Part shown: piece by piece, positions 27,269 to 38,722 of the stretch
How positions within the stretch are numbered: the stretch's first letter is position 1
Layout: each line of letters opens with the position of its first letter
Assembly: GCF_900142955.1 (NCBI RefSeq)
Contig: NZ_FRCP01000022.1
Coordinates: 1-64,000, forward strand
Direction of reading: 5' to 3'
From: Anaerosporobacter mobilis DSM 15930
GTDB taxonomy: Bacteria > Bacillota > Clostridia > Lachnospirales > Lachnospiraceae
DNA length: 64,000 nt
The notes under the pieces: model-generated
What the model was told of the DNA's origin: nothing
Seen by the model: only the letters and a program-made list of their open reading frames with translations
Databases searched by the model: none
Program-made: the position numbers and the translations under genes

Positions 27269-28690
27269 ATGGAGAATTTTATCAGTAAAACTGAATATGA
27301 AGTAGCTCTTAATGCAATTCAAAAATCATTGGATACAAAAGTTGAAGAAATTGAGCTTTCGGATAAAATACCAACCTTAAATGATACACAGGATAATAAT
27401 AAGGTGTTTCGTGGTAAACTCTCGGTTTTATTTGTTGATATGAGAAAATCTACTGATTTGACAGATGATTTGAAATCTAAGAAGATGGTGAAGATTTATC
27501 GTTCATTCATAAGAATGATTATTCAAGCTATCAGATATTCTGGTGGAGAAACTCGTCAGTTTGCCGGAGACGGAGTCATGGGTGTTTTTCAAGATAGTGT
27601 TGATGGTGGTGAAAAAGTCACTTCTTCCGCTAAAGCTGTTCAAGCAGCTCGATACATAATTACAATGATGGACTACTGCCTTAATCCATTACTATCAAAG
27701 AATATGGATGGTCTATCTATCGCTTGTGGTGTTGGTATATGTACTGGCACTGTACTTGTAACTAAAGTTGGTATGCGTGGCAAAGAACAAGACGACACTT
27801 CAGAAAATGAAATGGGACTTGTATGGACAGGTAAAACAACAAATTATGCAAGTCGTTATTGTGGGTTGGCTAATTCCTGCGAAATTTTTATTGATAGTAA
27901 GACATACAGCGAGTCAAACGATAAATCTGCTTGGAATGAATGTAGCCGTATTAAAGGTAGCAAGGCTTTCAAAGGCTTTGTATCTCATGAATATTATCTT
28001 GATTTAGATGATGCAATAAGTCAAGAACCTGTAAAAGCTACAAATAAAGATACAGATATTTCGTTTGTTCAAGAAATTTTTGATGATACCAAAGAGCAAT
28101 CATTGCTTTTAATTGATGAAATCTCTAAAAAGTCAATGGAACTTTCAAAACGACTAGAAGAAGTGAAAAAGCGTGAAACGGAATGCCAACAAAAACAGAA
28201 CACTTTGTCCTCCAAAGAAGCTCAACTGAAAACTAAAGAAAACCAACTAATAGCGAAACAAAATGTACTCAACAAACAGGAAATCAAACTGCATTGGGAC
28301 GAATATAATTTGCACAAAAAGTTATTCTCTGACACTCATTGTAAAGATGAGATTGTTACAATCTCGGGGAAAGATTTTTGGTTAAAACAAATTAATCTAA
28401 TGTTTGAATTAGGAAACAAGTTTGGAAAGTCAGAAATTGATGTTAAATGTGATTTAGATTGTTATTTGGTTAGAATCTATATATGTTTTAATATGTTTGA
28501 TGAAGCATATGATGCTCTATGTATTCAAGCAGAGTATGGCTCATGGCTAAATGAAAGTATAACTATTGATGTATTGAGTAAAAGCAGATTATCTAGTAGA
28601 ATGCGTAGCATATTGGAAAACAGGCAATGGAACAACGATGATTGTAAAAAAATATTAAAAAAAATGAACGAATTGAGGATTGGATTATGA
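27269..28690 (+). CDS. pycC: PycC-type pyrimidine nucleotide cyclase of a Pycsar system
   Basis: 473 residues. A class III cyclase domain spans about residues 45-235: metal-binding Asp57 in LFVDMRKSTDLTD, Asp101 in FAGDGVMGVF, and TTNYASRYCGLANSCEIFID in the dimer arm. A coiled coil (about 280-350) and a C-terminal helical domain follow. The call rests on the combination with the next gene: a stand-alone cytoplasmic cyclase overlapping (ATGA) a PycTM-like membrane effector is the Pycsar layout. In that system phage infection triggers cCMP or cUMP synthesis. Which nucleotide is made cannot be read here. ATG 27269 follows TAAGGCGG. Confidence 0.85.
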   Translation: MENFISKTEYEVALNAIQKSLDTKVEEIELSDKIPTLNDTQDNNKVFRGKLSVLFVDMRKSTDLTDDLKSKKMVKIYRSFIRMIIQAIRYSGGETRQFAGDGVMGVFQDSVDGGEKVTSSAKAVQAARYIITMMDYCLNPLLSKNMDGLSIACGVGICTGTVLVTKVGMRGKEQDDTSENEMGLVWTGKTTNYASRYCGLANSCEIFIDSKTYSESNDKSAWNECSRIKGSKAFKGFVSHEYYLDLDDAISQEPVKATNKDTDISFVQEIFDDTKEQSLLLIDEISKKSMELSKRLEEVKKRETECQQKQNTLSSKEAQLKTKENQLIAKQNVLNKQEIKLHWDEYNLHKKLFSDTHCKDEIVTISGKDFWLKQINLMFELGNKFGKSEIDVKCDLDCYLVRIYICFNMFDEAYDALCIQAEYGSWLNESITIDVLSKSRLSSRMRSILENRQWNNDDCKKILKKMNELRIGL

Positions 28691-29235
28691 AATTAGATAA
28701 AGATGATTTAAACCAAATTTTAGATAGAAATATTGCATGGATAGAAAATTGTGACAACAAAGCTTCTATTATGTTAGGAGCTTTTGGGGTTGCTTTGAGT
28801 GTAATTTTTGCTCTTGACTATGCCACCATCATTCTAAATGTGATACAAGAAAAATGGTCAAATCCTTCATTTGGTAATATTGCTTTTTTGATTTTAGTAA
28901 CTTTATCCTTGTGTGCATTTTTGTATGGTGGTTATAAATTGATAAAGACACTTACACCTAAAATTGATATGAGGAATTTAGGAGCTGATGAAAAAATGTG
29001 CAGCAACTCTATCATATATTTCTCTACTATTGCTATACACTCAAATTATACAAAATTCTTAGACAGACTTAAAGAAACTAATGATGATAATTATTTAAAT
29101 GATATTTCATCACAAATTTATATTTGTGCGAAAATATGCGACCTAAAGTTCAAAGACTATAAAAAAGGGTTGCATTTTTCGATAAGTGGTCTGCTCGCTT
29201 TTATGTTACTTATCACTTGTGGATATTTTATATAA
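28687..29235 (+). CDS. pycTM: PycTM-type Pycsar membrane effector (DUF5706-like)
   Basis: 182 residues. An N-terminal helix with DLNQILDRNIAWIENCDNKA leads into membrane helices at about 27-48 and 60-80, a cytoplasmic middle part, and a final helix (SISGLLAFMLLITCGYFI). The N..WI...D.KAS pattern followed by two helices matches the Pycsar effector family, whose members disrupt the inner membrane when bound to cyclic pyrimidine nucleotides. It overlaps pycC by four bases. It is strongly AT-rich, unlike the ICE backbone on both sides. Confidence 0.82.
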   Translation: MKLDKDDLNQILDRNIAWIENCDNKASIMLGAFGVALSVIFALDYATIILNVIQEKWSNPSFGNIAFLILVTLSLCAFLYGGYKLIKTLTPKIDMRNLGADEKMCSNSIIYFSTIAIHSNYTKFLDRLKETNDDNYLNDISSQIYICAKICDLKFKDYKKGLHFSISGLLAFMLLITCGYFI

Positions 29236-29298
29236 TGCACTGGTAAATACATTAACAAGCCCTCTTATACAGCATTTGAAAATGAAATTTCACGAGCA

Positions 29299-29337
29299 AA
29301 ATGCCTGCCGACGTAATAGTCTATAGGCATTTTTTTA
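29299..29337 (+). terminator. Intrinsic terminator before the giant helicase gene
   Basis: AAAATGCCT pairs with AGGCATTTT around a 17-base loop, with a T-run, followed by CTCAAAAACGAAAGGAG, the Shine-Dalgarno of the helicase gene. It is the sixth cassette of this type. Confidence 0.7.
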
Positions 29338-29363
29338 TTACTCAAAAACGAAAGGAGATTTTT

Positions 29364-32300
29364 ATGCCAACAAAAACTCAAGCCTTTGCACAGCTTGCAG
29401 AGCATACCGCCGAAAGGCTGACAAGCAGCCTTGCCAACTGGACAGGCTTTCTTGCCACCGTGGGGCGGCTATATAAATACCCCTACCATGAACAACTTAT
29501 GATTTATGCACAAAGACCCGATGCAACGGCTTGTGCCGATTATGAGCTGTGGAACAGTAAAATGAACAGATATGTTCGCCGTGGCTCTACGGGTATTGCC
29601 CTGCTTGACCCCACAGGTGATACCCCAAAACTGAAATATGTGTTTGATGTTTCCGATACGGGCGGCAGAGATAATTCTCGCCGCCCTTTCCTTTGGGAAA
29701 TGAAAGAACACCACGAACAGCCCCTTTTAGAAATGCTCGAGGACAAATTTGGTGTAAGCGGTGATAATCTTGCCGATGGATTTTACAACATTGCCAAAGA
29801 TTTGGCGGCAGAGTATTATGATAACCACAAAGAGGACTTACCCTATTTTGCTGAAAACAGCTTTTTAGAGGATTATGACGAGGATAACCTCAAAGCAGCT
29901 TTTGAAAATGCTGCCACCGTCAGCATTGCCTACACCCTTATGAAACGGTGTGGACTGGATACTGAAAGCTACTTTGAGCATGAAGATTTTTCTCCTATCT
30001 TTGACTTTAACACCTCCGCTGCTGTCAGCCTTTTGGGTACGGCGGTCAGTGAGCAAAGTGAACAGGTTTTCAGACAAATATCACTCACCATAATCAAAAC
30101 AGAGCGTGAAAGGAGAAACGAATATGAACGAAATCACTTACAGCCGGAACGGGGATTATCTGATACCCGACATCAAACTGAAGGAGCAGCCGACACAGCC
30201 CCTCGGCAAGTACGGCAGAATGAGGAAAACCTACTTGCAGGAACACCGCAAAGCCCTGTTCAGCCACCTGTTACTGAGCGAGAAGCTGCAAGCCCACCTA
30301 CTGGAGATAGACCAGACGGCGAACAGGCGACTGGAGCAGATAATGGCAGACTTGCAGAAAACCCAAGTGCCGCCGGACAAGATGACACAGCAGTTGGAAT
30401 GGGTGGGACACATGAACAACCTCAAAACCCAAGCGGAGGAAATCATACTGACGGAGCTTATTTACAGCTAACCCTATTCCCCTCCGAGCAGGAACAAATA
30501 CAGAACATAGCGGACAGACAAGAGCGTGAAAACACGCAAGGTCAGTCCGCTTTTTCTATGCCCCACAGTGAGATTGAATACGAGCTAAAGCACGGCACAG
30601 GTACACAAGGCGGCAAACTCCGTGTCTATGGGTTTTATAAGAAAAACCCTACCGAAAAGGCGGCAGTTGACTTTCTTAAAAATGAGTTTGGGTGGTATGG
30701 TCACAGCCATACATTTTCAGATGGTACAAGCGGTTTTATAGATTATCAGCCGTCAAAAGGCATGACCATAGACCACTATGATACCAACAGCAAAAGCACT
30801 GTCAAGTGGACGGAAATTGAAAAACATATCCATGCATTAGTAGCCACAGACCGCTATTTAACAGCGGAGGAAAAAGCACAATATGAGGAACAGCAGCTTG
30901 CTGCTGTTGGGCTTGAAAATATTGTACCTCAACCAACAGCAGAGCTACAACCGCAATCTGCATTAACTGATACCATACAGACGGCTGCTCCCGAAATAAA
31001 GGCAGAAATCACCCAATCCGATATTGAAACCGCTTTGCTTGATTGGAACGGTGACGAGGACAGCAAGGCAAGGGTGCTTTCCTATATGAAAAGCCACAGC
31101 CGTGAGCGTGGCACAGCCGACTGGCTGAAAAATGAGTACGGCGGTAATCTTCCAGCCCTTCCTGTAATCAAGGACGATTTATCCGTTGAACTGCCGTGGG
31201 CAAAGGTGCAGCGGCTTGTTGGTCAGCTTGTTATGCAAAACAAGTTTTTTGTAAATAACGAAGCTGAACGCCACACCGTGGAGCAGACCTCCGATGCGTG
31301 GGAACAGCCCTTTATTGTCCGTGACAATACTATCCCCGACAGCGATAAGGACAGATACCACCATACAGAGGACAGCTATCTCACCTATGACACCGAGGAA
31401 CAGGCACAGGCGATGGCAGACCGCTTGAACGGTATAGAGCCACCACACACAGCGGAGCTTACCTTGGAAATGTACGATACTGAAAATCCCGACATTTTTA
31501 AGGTCAAGGAAAACAGCTATTTAGTTTCAGCCGAGGTAAATGCCCCGCAAGAAATATGGGAGCGTTTTGCCCTCAAGGGGCTTGCTCCAAAGGAGGACAG
31601 CCAACAGCGGCTTGTCTTTGAAACGGACGGCAACAACTGGAACCGATTTTATATCCCCGATACCTATGGCAACAAGTGGAACAACATCAATGCCTTTGAT
31701 GTGCTTACCTCCGAGGAAGTCAAAACCATGTGGGAGGTGGTGCAAAAAGTAGTCCCTGCCGAGGAAAAACAAGCGGAAACCACCCCTATTCCTTACAGTA
31801 AAGGCGATACCGTCTATCTTGAAAACGGTACGCCTTTTTTGATTGAGGAAATCACCGAAAATCAAGTGACCCTGCGTGACCCCTCTTTGTTTTATCCTGT
31901 GCTGAGAGCTGAGAGCCGTGATAGCTTCTTACAGCTTTTGGAGCGTTATCCACAAACCAAGGCAGTGCAGGAGCAAGCCGAGGATTTTCACATTACTGAT
32001 ACCCATTTAGGCGAGGGCAACAAGCGAGAAAAGTTTCAGCGTAACATCGCTGCCATTACCACCTTGCAGACCCTTGAGCGTGAAAACCGTTTTGCCACCA
32101 AAGAGGAGCAGGAAACCTTGTCCCAATATGTCGGTTGGGGCGGCTTGCCCGATGTATTTGATGAAACAAAAGACAGTTGGCACAGCGAATATTTACAATT
32201 AAAAGACCTTTTGACTGAGGACGAGTACGATATGGCAAGGGCAAGCACCCTCAATGCCCACTACACCTCTCCCACTGTCATTCAAGCAATATATGATGCA

Positions 32301-35300
32301 GTAGGACAAATGGGCTTTACCACAGGCAACATCTTAGAGCCTGCCTGCGGCACAGGACACTTTTTCGGTATGCTGCCCGAGAGTATGCAAGGCTCTAACC
32401 TCTATGGTGTGGAGCTTGACAGCATTACAGGCAGAATTGCAAAGCAACTCTACCCAAGTGCCAATATCGCTATCACAGGCTTTGAAAAAACAGACCTCCC
32501 CGACAGCTTTTTCGACCTTGCTATTGGCAATGTACCCTTTGGCAACTACAAGCTCAGTGAAAAACGCTATGATAACCAAAACTTCCTTATTCACGACCAC
32601 TTTTTTGCAAAGGCACTGGATAAAGTCCGCCCTGGCGGTGTGGTTGCCTTTGTTACCTCCAAGGGAACAATGGACAAGAAAAATCCCGAAGTTAGGCGAT
32701 ACCTTGCACAGAGAGCTGAACTGCTCGGAGCTATCCGCTTGCCAAACAACGCATTTAGTAAAAATGCAGGCACGGAAGTCACCAGTGATATAATCTTTTT
32801 GCAAAAGCGTGACAATCCGATTGATGTGGATAGAGATTGGATACACCTTGGACTTGATGAAAATGACATTGCTATCAATAGCTATTTTGCAGAAAATCCC
32901 CACATGATACTCGGTAACATGGAAATGGTCAGCGGTCAGTTTGGTATGGAAAGTGCCTGTGTTCCCATCGAGGGTGCAGAGCTATCCGAACAGTTAAAAG
33001 CGGCTGTCCGTAACATTGAGGGCGAAATCAGCGAAGCGGATCTGCCCGATATAGAAATCTCCGAGCAAGTGTCACTCCCTGCCGACCCCAATGTGAAAAA
33101 CCATACCTACACACTTGTGGACGGCGAGGTTTACTTTCGTGAAAACAGCCGTATGGTAAAGCCTGCTCTTAATCAGACCGCAAAAGAGCGTGTCGCAGGG
33201 CTTGTGGAGCTGCGAGAATGCGTGAATGACCTTATCAACTATCAGCTTGAGGATTTTAGCGATGAAGTCATCAAAGCAGAACAGGTCAAGCTCAATCGGC
33301 TCTACGATACCTTTACCGCAAAATATGGGCTAATAAACAGCCGTGGCAACTCCCTTGCTTTTAGTGAGGACAACTCCTACTACCTCCTCTGCTCTTTGGA
33401 AGATGTGGACGAGGACGGCAAGCTGAAAGCCAAGGCGGATATGTTCACAAAACGCACCATAAAAAAAGCTGCCAATATCACAAGCGTGGACACTCCCTCT
33501 GAAGCTCTCGCCGTTTCCATTGCGGAAAAAGCAAAGGTAGATTTGTCTTTCATGGCAGAGCTGACAGGGCTATCGGAAGAAGAAATTGCAGCACAGCTTA
33601 ACGGTGTTATCTTCCGTGTTCCCGAGCTGTACCACACCGATGCACCGCCCCATTATGTCACAGCAGACGAATACCTTTCCGGCAATGTCCGTGAAAAACT
33701 CCGCACCGCCCAGCTTGCCGCCCAAACAAACGAGGAATACAAGGCTAATGTTGAAGCACTAAAGCAGGCACAGCCCAAGGATTTAGATGCAAGCGAAATT
33801 GAGGTGCGTATTGGCAGCACTTGGATTGATAAAGAGTATATGCAGGAATTTATGTATGAACTCTTTGACACCCCATATCGCAATCAAGGCAGTATCAAGG
33901 TCAACTACTCCAACTTCACTGCGGAATGGAGCGTGACCGCCAAAAACTCTATCAGCTATGATGATGTTGCCGCCTATGCCACCTACGGCACAGACCGGGC
34001 TAACGCATACAAGATTTTTGAAGATACCCTCAATCTCCGTGATGTGCGTATCTATGACACCAAAACCGAGCCGGACGGCAAGGAAATCCGTGTGCTGAAT
34101 GTAGAAGCCACACAGCTTGCACAGCAAAAACAGCAGCTTATCAAAGATGCATTTAAGGATTGGATATTCAGAGATGCAGACAGGCGGCAGACCCTTGTTA
34201 AGCTCTACAATGAGCGTTTCAATTCCATAAGACCCCGAGAATATGACGGCAGCCATATCAATTTTGTAGGTATGAACCCACAAATCAAGCTCCGTGAACA
34301 CCAAATCAATGCCATTGCCCAGATCCTTTACGGCTATAACACCTTGCTTGCACACGAAGTAGGTGCAGGCAAAACCTTTGAAATGATTGCAGGGGCAATG
34401 GAAAGCAAGCGGCTTGGACTGTGCCAAAAACCACTTTTTGCCGTACCTAACCACCTAACCGAGCAATGGGCAAGCGAGTTTCTAAGGCTTTATCCTGCCG
34501 CCAATATCTTGGTGGCCACGAAGAAAGACTTTGAAACGAAAAACCGTAAGAAGTTTTGTGCGAGGATTGCCACAGGCGAATATGATGCGGTAATTATCGG
34601 TCACAGCCAGTTTGAGCGTATCCCTGTCTCTTTAGAACGGCAGGAACGCTTGCTCCGTGAGCAGATTGATGAAATCGAGCAAGGTATCCGAGAAGTAAAA
34701 GCAAGCGGCGGCGAGGGCTTTACTGTCAAGCAGTTTGAACGCACCAAAAAAGGGCTGATTGAGCGATTAAAAAAGCTTGAAGCAAGGGAACGCAAGGACA
34801 GCGTTGTTACCTTTGAGCAGCTTGGTGTAGACAGACTCTATGTGGACGAAGCCCACAGCTATAAAAATCTTTTCACATTTACAAAGATGCGTAATGTGGC
34901 AGGCTTATCCACCTCCGATGCTCAAAAATCCAGTGATATGTTCTTAAAGTGCCGTTACATGGACGAGCTGACAGGCGGAAAAGGTACGGTGTTCGCCACA
35001 GGTACTCCCGTGAGCAACTCAATGGTGGAGCTTTACACCATGCAGCGATATTTGCAGTATGACACTCTCAGACAAACAGGGCTTATTCATTTTGATGCTT
35101 GGGCTTCTACCTTTGGGGAAACGGTCACGCAAAACGAGCTTGCCCCCGAGGGCAAGGGCTACCGCCCACGCACACGGTTTTCAAAGTTTTTCAATTTGCC
35201 CGAGCTTATGTCCATGTTCAAAGAAGTTGCCGACATCAAGACCGCCGATGAGCTGAACTTGCCCACTCCCGAGGTTATCTATGAAACGGTGGTGGCAAAG

Positions 35301-36176
35301 CCTACCGAGATACAGCAGGAACTGGTGCAGGAGCTTTCGGAACGAGCCGCTAAAATCCACAATGACCGCATAGACCCCTCTATCGACAATATGCTGAAGG
35401 TGACCTCTGACGGGCGAAAATTGGGGCTTGACCAACGAGTGATTAACCCTATGCTGCCCGATGATGAAAACAGTAAGGTAAACACCTGTATAAACAATAT
35501 TATGCGGATATGGGAGGACGGCAAGGACGATAAACTGACACAACTCTTGTTCTGCGACCTGTCCACCCCAAAAGGCAGACCCAAACTTGACCGTGTGGCA
35601 AAGGCAGGCGGCAGCACAATCAACGGTGTGGAGCTTCAAGCACTGGAAGATGCCCTGCCCGACGATGTAACAGCCCCCGAAACACAATTTAGCGTGTATG
35701 AGGACATACGGGATAAGCTCATCGCAAAAGGCGTGCCTGCCCACGAAATAGCTTTTATCCACGAAGCCAATACCGACACACGCAAAAAGGAACTGTTTGC
35801 AAAGGTGCGGAAAGGTGATGTCCGTGTCCTCCTTGGCAGCACCGCAAAATGCGGTGCCGGCATGAATGTGCAAGACCGCCTAATCGCTCTCCATGACCTT
35901 GATTGTCCTTGGCGTCCGGGGGATTTGACCCAACGCTCGGGCAGAATTGTCCGTCAAGGTAACGAAAACGAACAGGTAAAAATCTTCCGTTATGTCACCG
36001 AGGATACCTTTGATGCCTACCTTTGGCAGACCATAGAAAACAAGCAAAAATTCATCAGTCAGATTATGACCTCAAAATCTCCTGTCCGTTCCTGCGAGGA
36101 TATAGACGAAGCGGCACTGTCCTATGCCGAGATTAAGGCTCTGTGTGCAGGCAATCCGCTTATAAAGGAAAAAATG
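29364..36176 (+). CDS. N6-adenine DNA methylase / SNF2-type helicase fusion, 5' exon
   Basis: The first 2271 residues of a protein that would be 2524 residues after intron removal. An ArdC-like N-terminus (ANWTGFLATVGRLYKYPYHE) is followed by a low-complexity linker (about 254-369), YodL-like repeats, an N6-methylase with LEPACGTGHFFG near 990 and IGNVPFGNY, and an SF2 helicase with GAGKTFEM near 1666, VDEAHSYKN near 1827 and RSGRIVRQG near 2191. Such giant proteins are constant in Tn1549/CTn elements and probably modify and unwind the transferred DNA. The reading frame is cut after codon ATG 36174-36176 by the group II intron. Without splicing the frame ends at 36188. Confidence 0.92.
30124..30471 (+). 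CDS. tnpV: TnpV-like protein nested out of frame in the helicase gene
   Basis: 115 residues in a different frame from the helicase. A full ribosome binding site AAAGGAG (30109-30115) stands eight bases before ATG 30124. The product (RNGDYLIPDIKLKEQPTQPL, YLQEHRKALFSHLL, WVGHMNNLKTQAEEI, final LTELIYS) matches the TnpV family of Tn4451/Tn1549-type elements. The helicase in the overlapped part reads as a Pro/Gln/Gly-rich disordered linker, as expected if the nested gene is the constrained one. Function of TnpV is not established. Confidence 0.8.
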   Translation: MNEITYSRNGDYLIPDIKLKEQPTQPLGKYGRMRKTYLQEHRKALFSHLLLSEKLQAHLLEIDQTANRRLEQIMADLQKTQVPPDKMTQQLEWVGHMNNLKTQAEEIILTELIYS

Positions 36177-36804
36177 GTGCGCCCATAAGTAATTACCACT
36201 AAAAGTAGTTGCGTGGGAATATTGAAATACCGCCTTAAGCAAGCGGTGGGTAAAAATATCGAGAAAGGCAGGTGAAAAAAAACAACCCATTATCTCACAA
36301 CTTATCCATGAGGGGAAACCCAGTGGGGAGTGTAGCATGTTGTTGCAACGAAAGTTGCAGATATTTACAGGATAATAAAGCTCATAACAAGCTTGTAAAT
36401 ATGGAGATAAAACTTCATACATGAGGATAAAAGCTAAACTGCTTAAATGATAGCCAAAGCTTGGGAGTATCTTTTCCTAATTGCGAAATGAGATGAAACG
36501 CAATTCGTCCTTGCAGATGTTCTTCCATTTTGTGCATTTGCGTGATATTAAGGACAAAGCAACTTTTAGATAAAGTAAATGGCGAAAGTCGTATCCGACA
36601 GTATGAAAGGCTTATGTTTCAATATACCTAAATGGGGATGACCTAAACCTGAGAAATCGGGCATGGTTACACAGCTTCCGTAGTAGTCCGAGAAACCTGA
36701 ATTGACAGGTAATGCCGTAAAACGGATGCGGGAAAGCCGCTCACATGGCGAAGGGAAGCAGTTTACTTTTTTAATACAAAAGAAAGGAAGGTGCGAGAGG
36801 CACT

Positions 36805-38631
36805 ATGAGAAATCCAATTGCAGTATTAAATAGTCTAAGCGAGAAATCACAAAACAAAGAATATAGATTTGAAAGACTATACAGAAATCTATACAACCCC
36901 GAATTTTATCTACTGGCATATAAAAATATCTATGCAAATGACGGTAGTATGACTGTGGGGGCTGATGGCTCTACAATAGATGGTATGAGTAGCAAAAGAA
37001 TTGAAAATATCATTGCAAAAATCAAGGATAAAAGCTACCAACCAAATCCAGCTCGAAGAACCTATATTGAAAAGAAAAACAGCACCAAAAAACGTCCGCT
37101 TGGCATACCGTCAAGTGACGATAAACTGGTACAAGAAGTAGTAAGGCTAATTTTAGAAAGTATCTATGAACCCAATTTTTCAAAGAACTCTCATGGGTTT
37201 AGACCAAAAAGAAGTTGCCACACAGCATTATTACAAATTCAAAGAACATTCACAGGGGCAACATGGTTCATAGAGGGCGATATTACAGCCTGCTTTGACA
37301 GCTTTGACCACCATGTACTAATTAGTATTTTACGCAGAAAAATCAATGATGAAGCCTTTATTGGGCTAATGTGGAAATTTCTAAAAGCCGGATATATGGA
37401 GCAATGGAAATATCACGCAACCTACTCCGGTACTCCACAAGGCTCCGGTGTAAGTCCAATTCTTGCAAATATCTATCTCAATGAATTGGATAATTACATA
37501 GAAGAATACAAGGCAAGTTTTGATTTAGGGAACTCCCTAAAACGCAAAAGAAATCCAGAATATGAACGAGTGCATGGAACGGCGTGTAGGTACAAAAAGT
37601 CAATGTCTAAAGTATGGGACAATCTAACTAAGGACGAAAAAGCAAAATCTGCACAGCAGTTGCGAAACTTAAAAGCCGAGGTTAGGAAACTATCTGTAAA
37701 TCACCCGTTTGACACAAACTATAAGGCACTTCAATATGTGCGATATGCAGATGATTTCATTATCAGCATTATTGGCAGCAAAGAGGATGCTGAAAAAGTA
37801 AAAGCCGATATTGCAAAATTTGTATCAGAAAAGCTGAAACTAACACTTTCAGAAGAAAAAACAAAAATCACGCATACCTCTCAAAAGGCACGCTTTTTAG
37901 GCTATGACCTCATGGTATCTAAAAGCCAGGAAATTAAGCGTAATGCCAAAGGGATAAGAGTTAGAATTTATAGTGGCGTACTAAAACTCTATATACCTCA
38001 CGACAAATGGGAACTCAAATTGCGTGAATATGGTGCTATTAAAACAGTTAAAAATGAGCATGGAAAAGACCGTTGGAAAGCCATTCACCGTGGAAAGTTG
38101 ATAAACAAGACAGATATAGAAATATTATCAAAGTACAATTCGGAAATCAGAGGGTTATATAACTATTACTCTCTTGCTTGCAATGCCTGTGCAATTTCAA
38201 AATTTTCCAGCCTTATGAAATACAGTATGTTAAAAACCTTTGGAGCAAAATATCGCACCAAAGTATCTAAGATTAAATCAAAGTATGTGGAAAATGGTAA
38301 TTTTACCGTTCACTACACAACTAAAACTGGAAATCGTCAATCTGTATTTTACAATGGCGGATATAAGAGGAAAACTACTCCTCTATTCGACCAAATCGAT
38401 GTACTTGACTATCTCAAAAAATATGATAAGCCCAACAGCTTAGCAACAAAGCTGAAAAGCAATACTTGTGAGTTATGTGGTGCTATAAATGTAGAGGTTG
38501 AAATACATCAAGTTAAAAGGCTTAAAGATTTAACAGGTATAACAGAATGGGAGAAAATTATGCTGAAAAGGCATAGAAAGACCCTTGCCGTATGTGCTGA
38601 CTGTCATAAAACAATCCACGCAAGTGATTAA
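36805..38631 (+). CDS. ltrA: Group II intron reverse transcriptase/maturase with HNH endonuclease
   Basis: 608 residues. RT domain with RPLGIPSSDDKLVQEVVRLI, then HGFRPKRSCHTAL, GDITACFDSFDHH and the catalytic YADD in QYVRYADDFIIS. The maturase (X) domain follows (IRGLYNYYSLACN, KYSMLKTFGAKY). A C-terminal HNH endonuclease shows CELCGAINVEVEIHQ and CADCHKTIHASD. It assists intron splicing and drives retrohoming into intron-less alleles. ATG 36805 follows GAAAGGAAGG. All key motifs are present, so it is probably active. Confidence 0.95.
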   Translation: MRNPIAVLNSLSEKSQNKEYRFERLYRNLYNPEFYLLAYKNIYANDGSMTVGADGSTIDGMSSKRIENIIAKIKDKSYQPNPARRTYIEKKNSTKKRPLGIPSSDDKLVQEVVRLILESIYEPNFSKNSHGFRPKRSCHTALLQIQRTFTGATWFIEGDITACFDSFDHHVLISILRRKINDEAFIGLMWKFLKAGYMEQWKYHATYSGTPQGSGVSPILANIYLNELDNYIEEYKASFDLGNSLKRKRNPEYERVHGTACRYKKSMSKVWDNLTKDEKAKSAQQLRNLKAEVRKLSVNHPFDTNYKALQYVRYADDFIISIIGSKEDAEKVKADIAKFVSEKLKLTLSEEKTKITHTSQKARFLGYDLMVSKSQEIKRNAKGIRVRIYSGVLKLYIPHDKWELKLREYGAIKTVKNEHGKDRWKAIHRGKLINKTDIEILSKYNSEIRGLYNYYSLACNACAISKFSSLMKYSMLKTFGAKYRTKVSKIKSKYVENGNFTVHYTTKTGNRQSVFYNGGYKRKTTPLFDQIDVLDYLKKYDKPNSLATKLKSNTCELCGAINVEVEIHQVKRLKDLTGITEWEKIMLKRHRKTLAVCADCHKTIHASD

Positions 38632-38654
38632 ATCGTAAGATGATAGTAAATGGC

Positions 38655-38688
38655 GAGCCGTATACGCCGAGAGGTGTACGTACGGTTC
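38655..38688 (+). ncRNA. Group II intron domain V catalytic hairpin
   Basis: A 34-nt hairpin beginning GAGCCGTATACG and ending GTACGTACGGTTC, with the AGC catalytic triad near its 5' base and a GAGA-type loop. Domain VI and the 3' splice site follow at 38689-38722. Confidence 0.85.
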
Positions 38689-38722
38689 TGGAGGGAGTGG
38701 GCAACTCGCCTGCTTACCTCAT

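Larger units (their letters stand above)
36177..38722 (+). mobile_element. Group II intron, 2546 bp, inserted in the helicase gene
   Basis: The 5' boundary GTGCGCCC matches the GUGYG consensus, and the 3' end follows a domain V/VI pair and terminates in AT before GACTTGGAT. Removing 36177-38722 joins ATG to GAC in frame and restores the expected helicase C-terminus (IKEKM-DLDIEAARLKLLKA). The intron encodes its own reverse transcriptase at 36805-38631. The 5' part (36177-36804) has the structured ribozyme domains and no other gene. Subclass not assigned. Confidence 0.92.
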
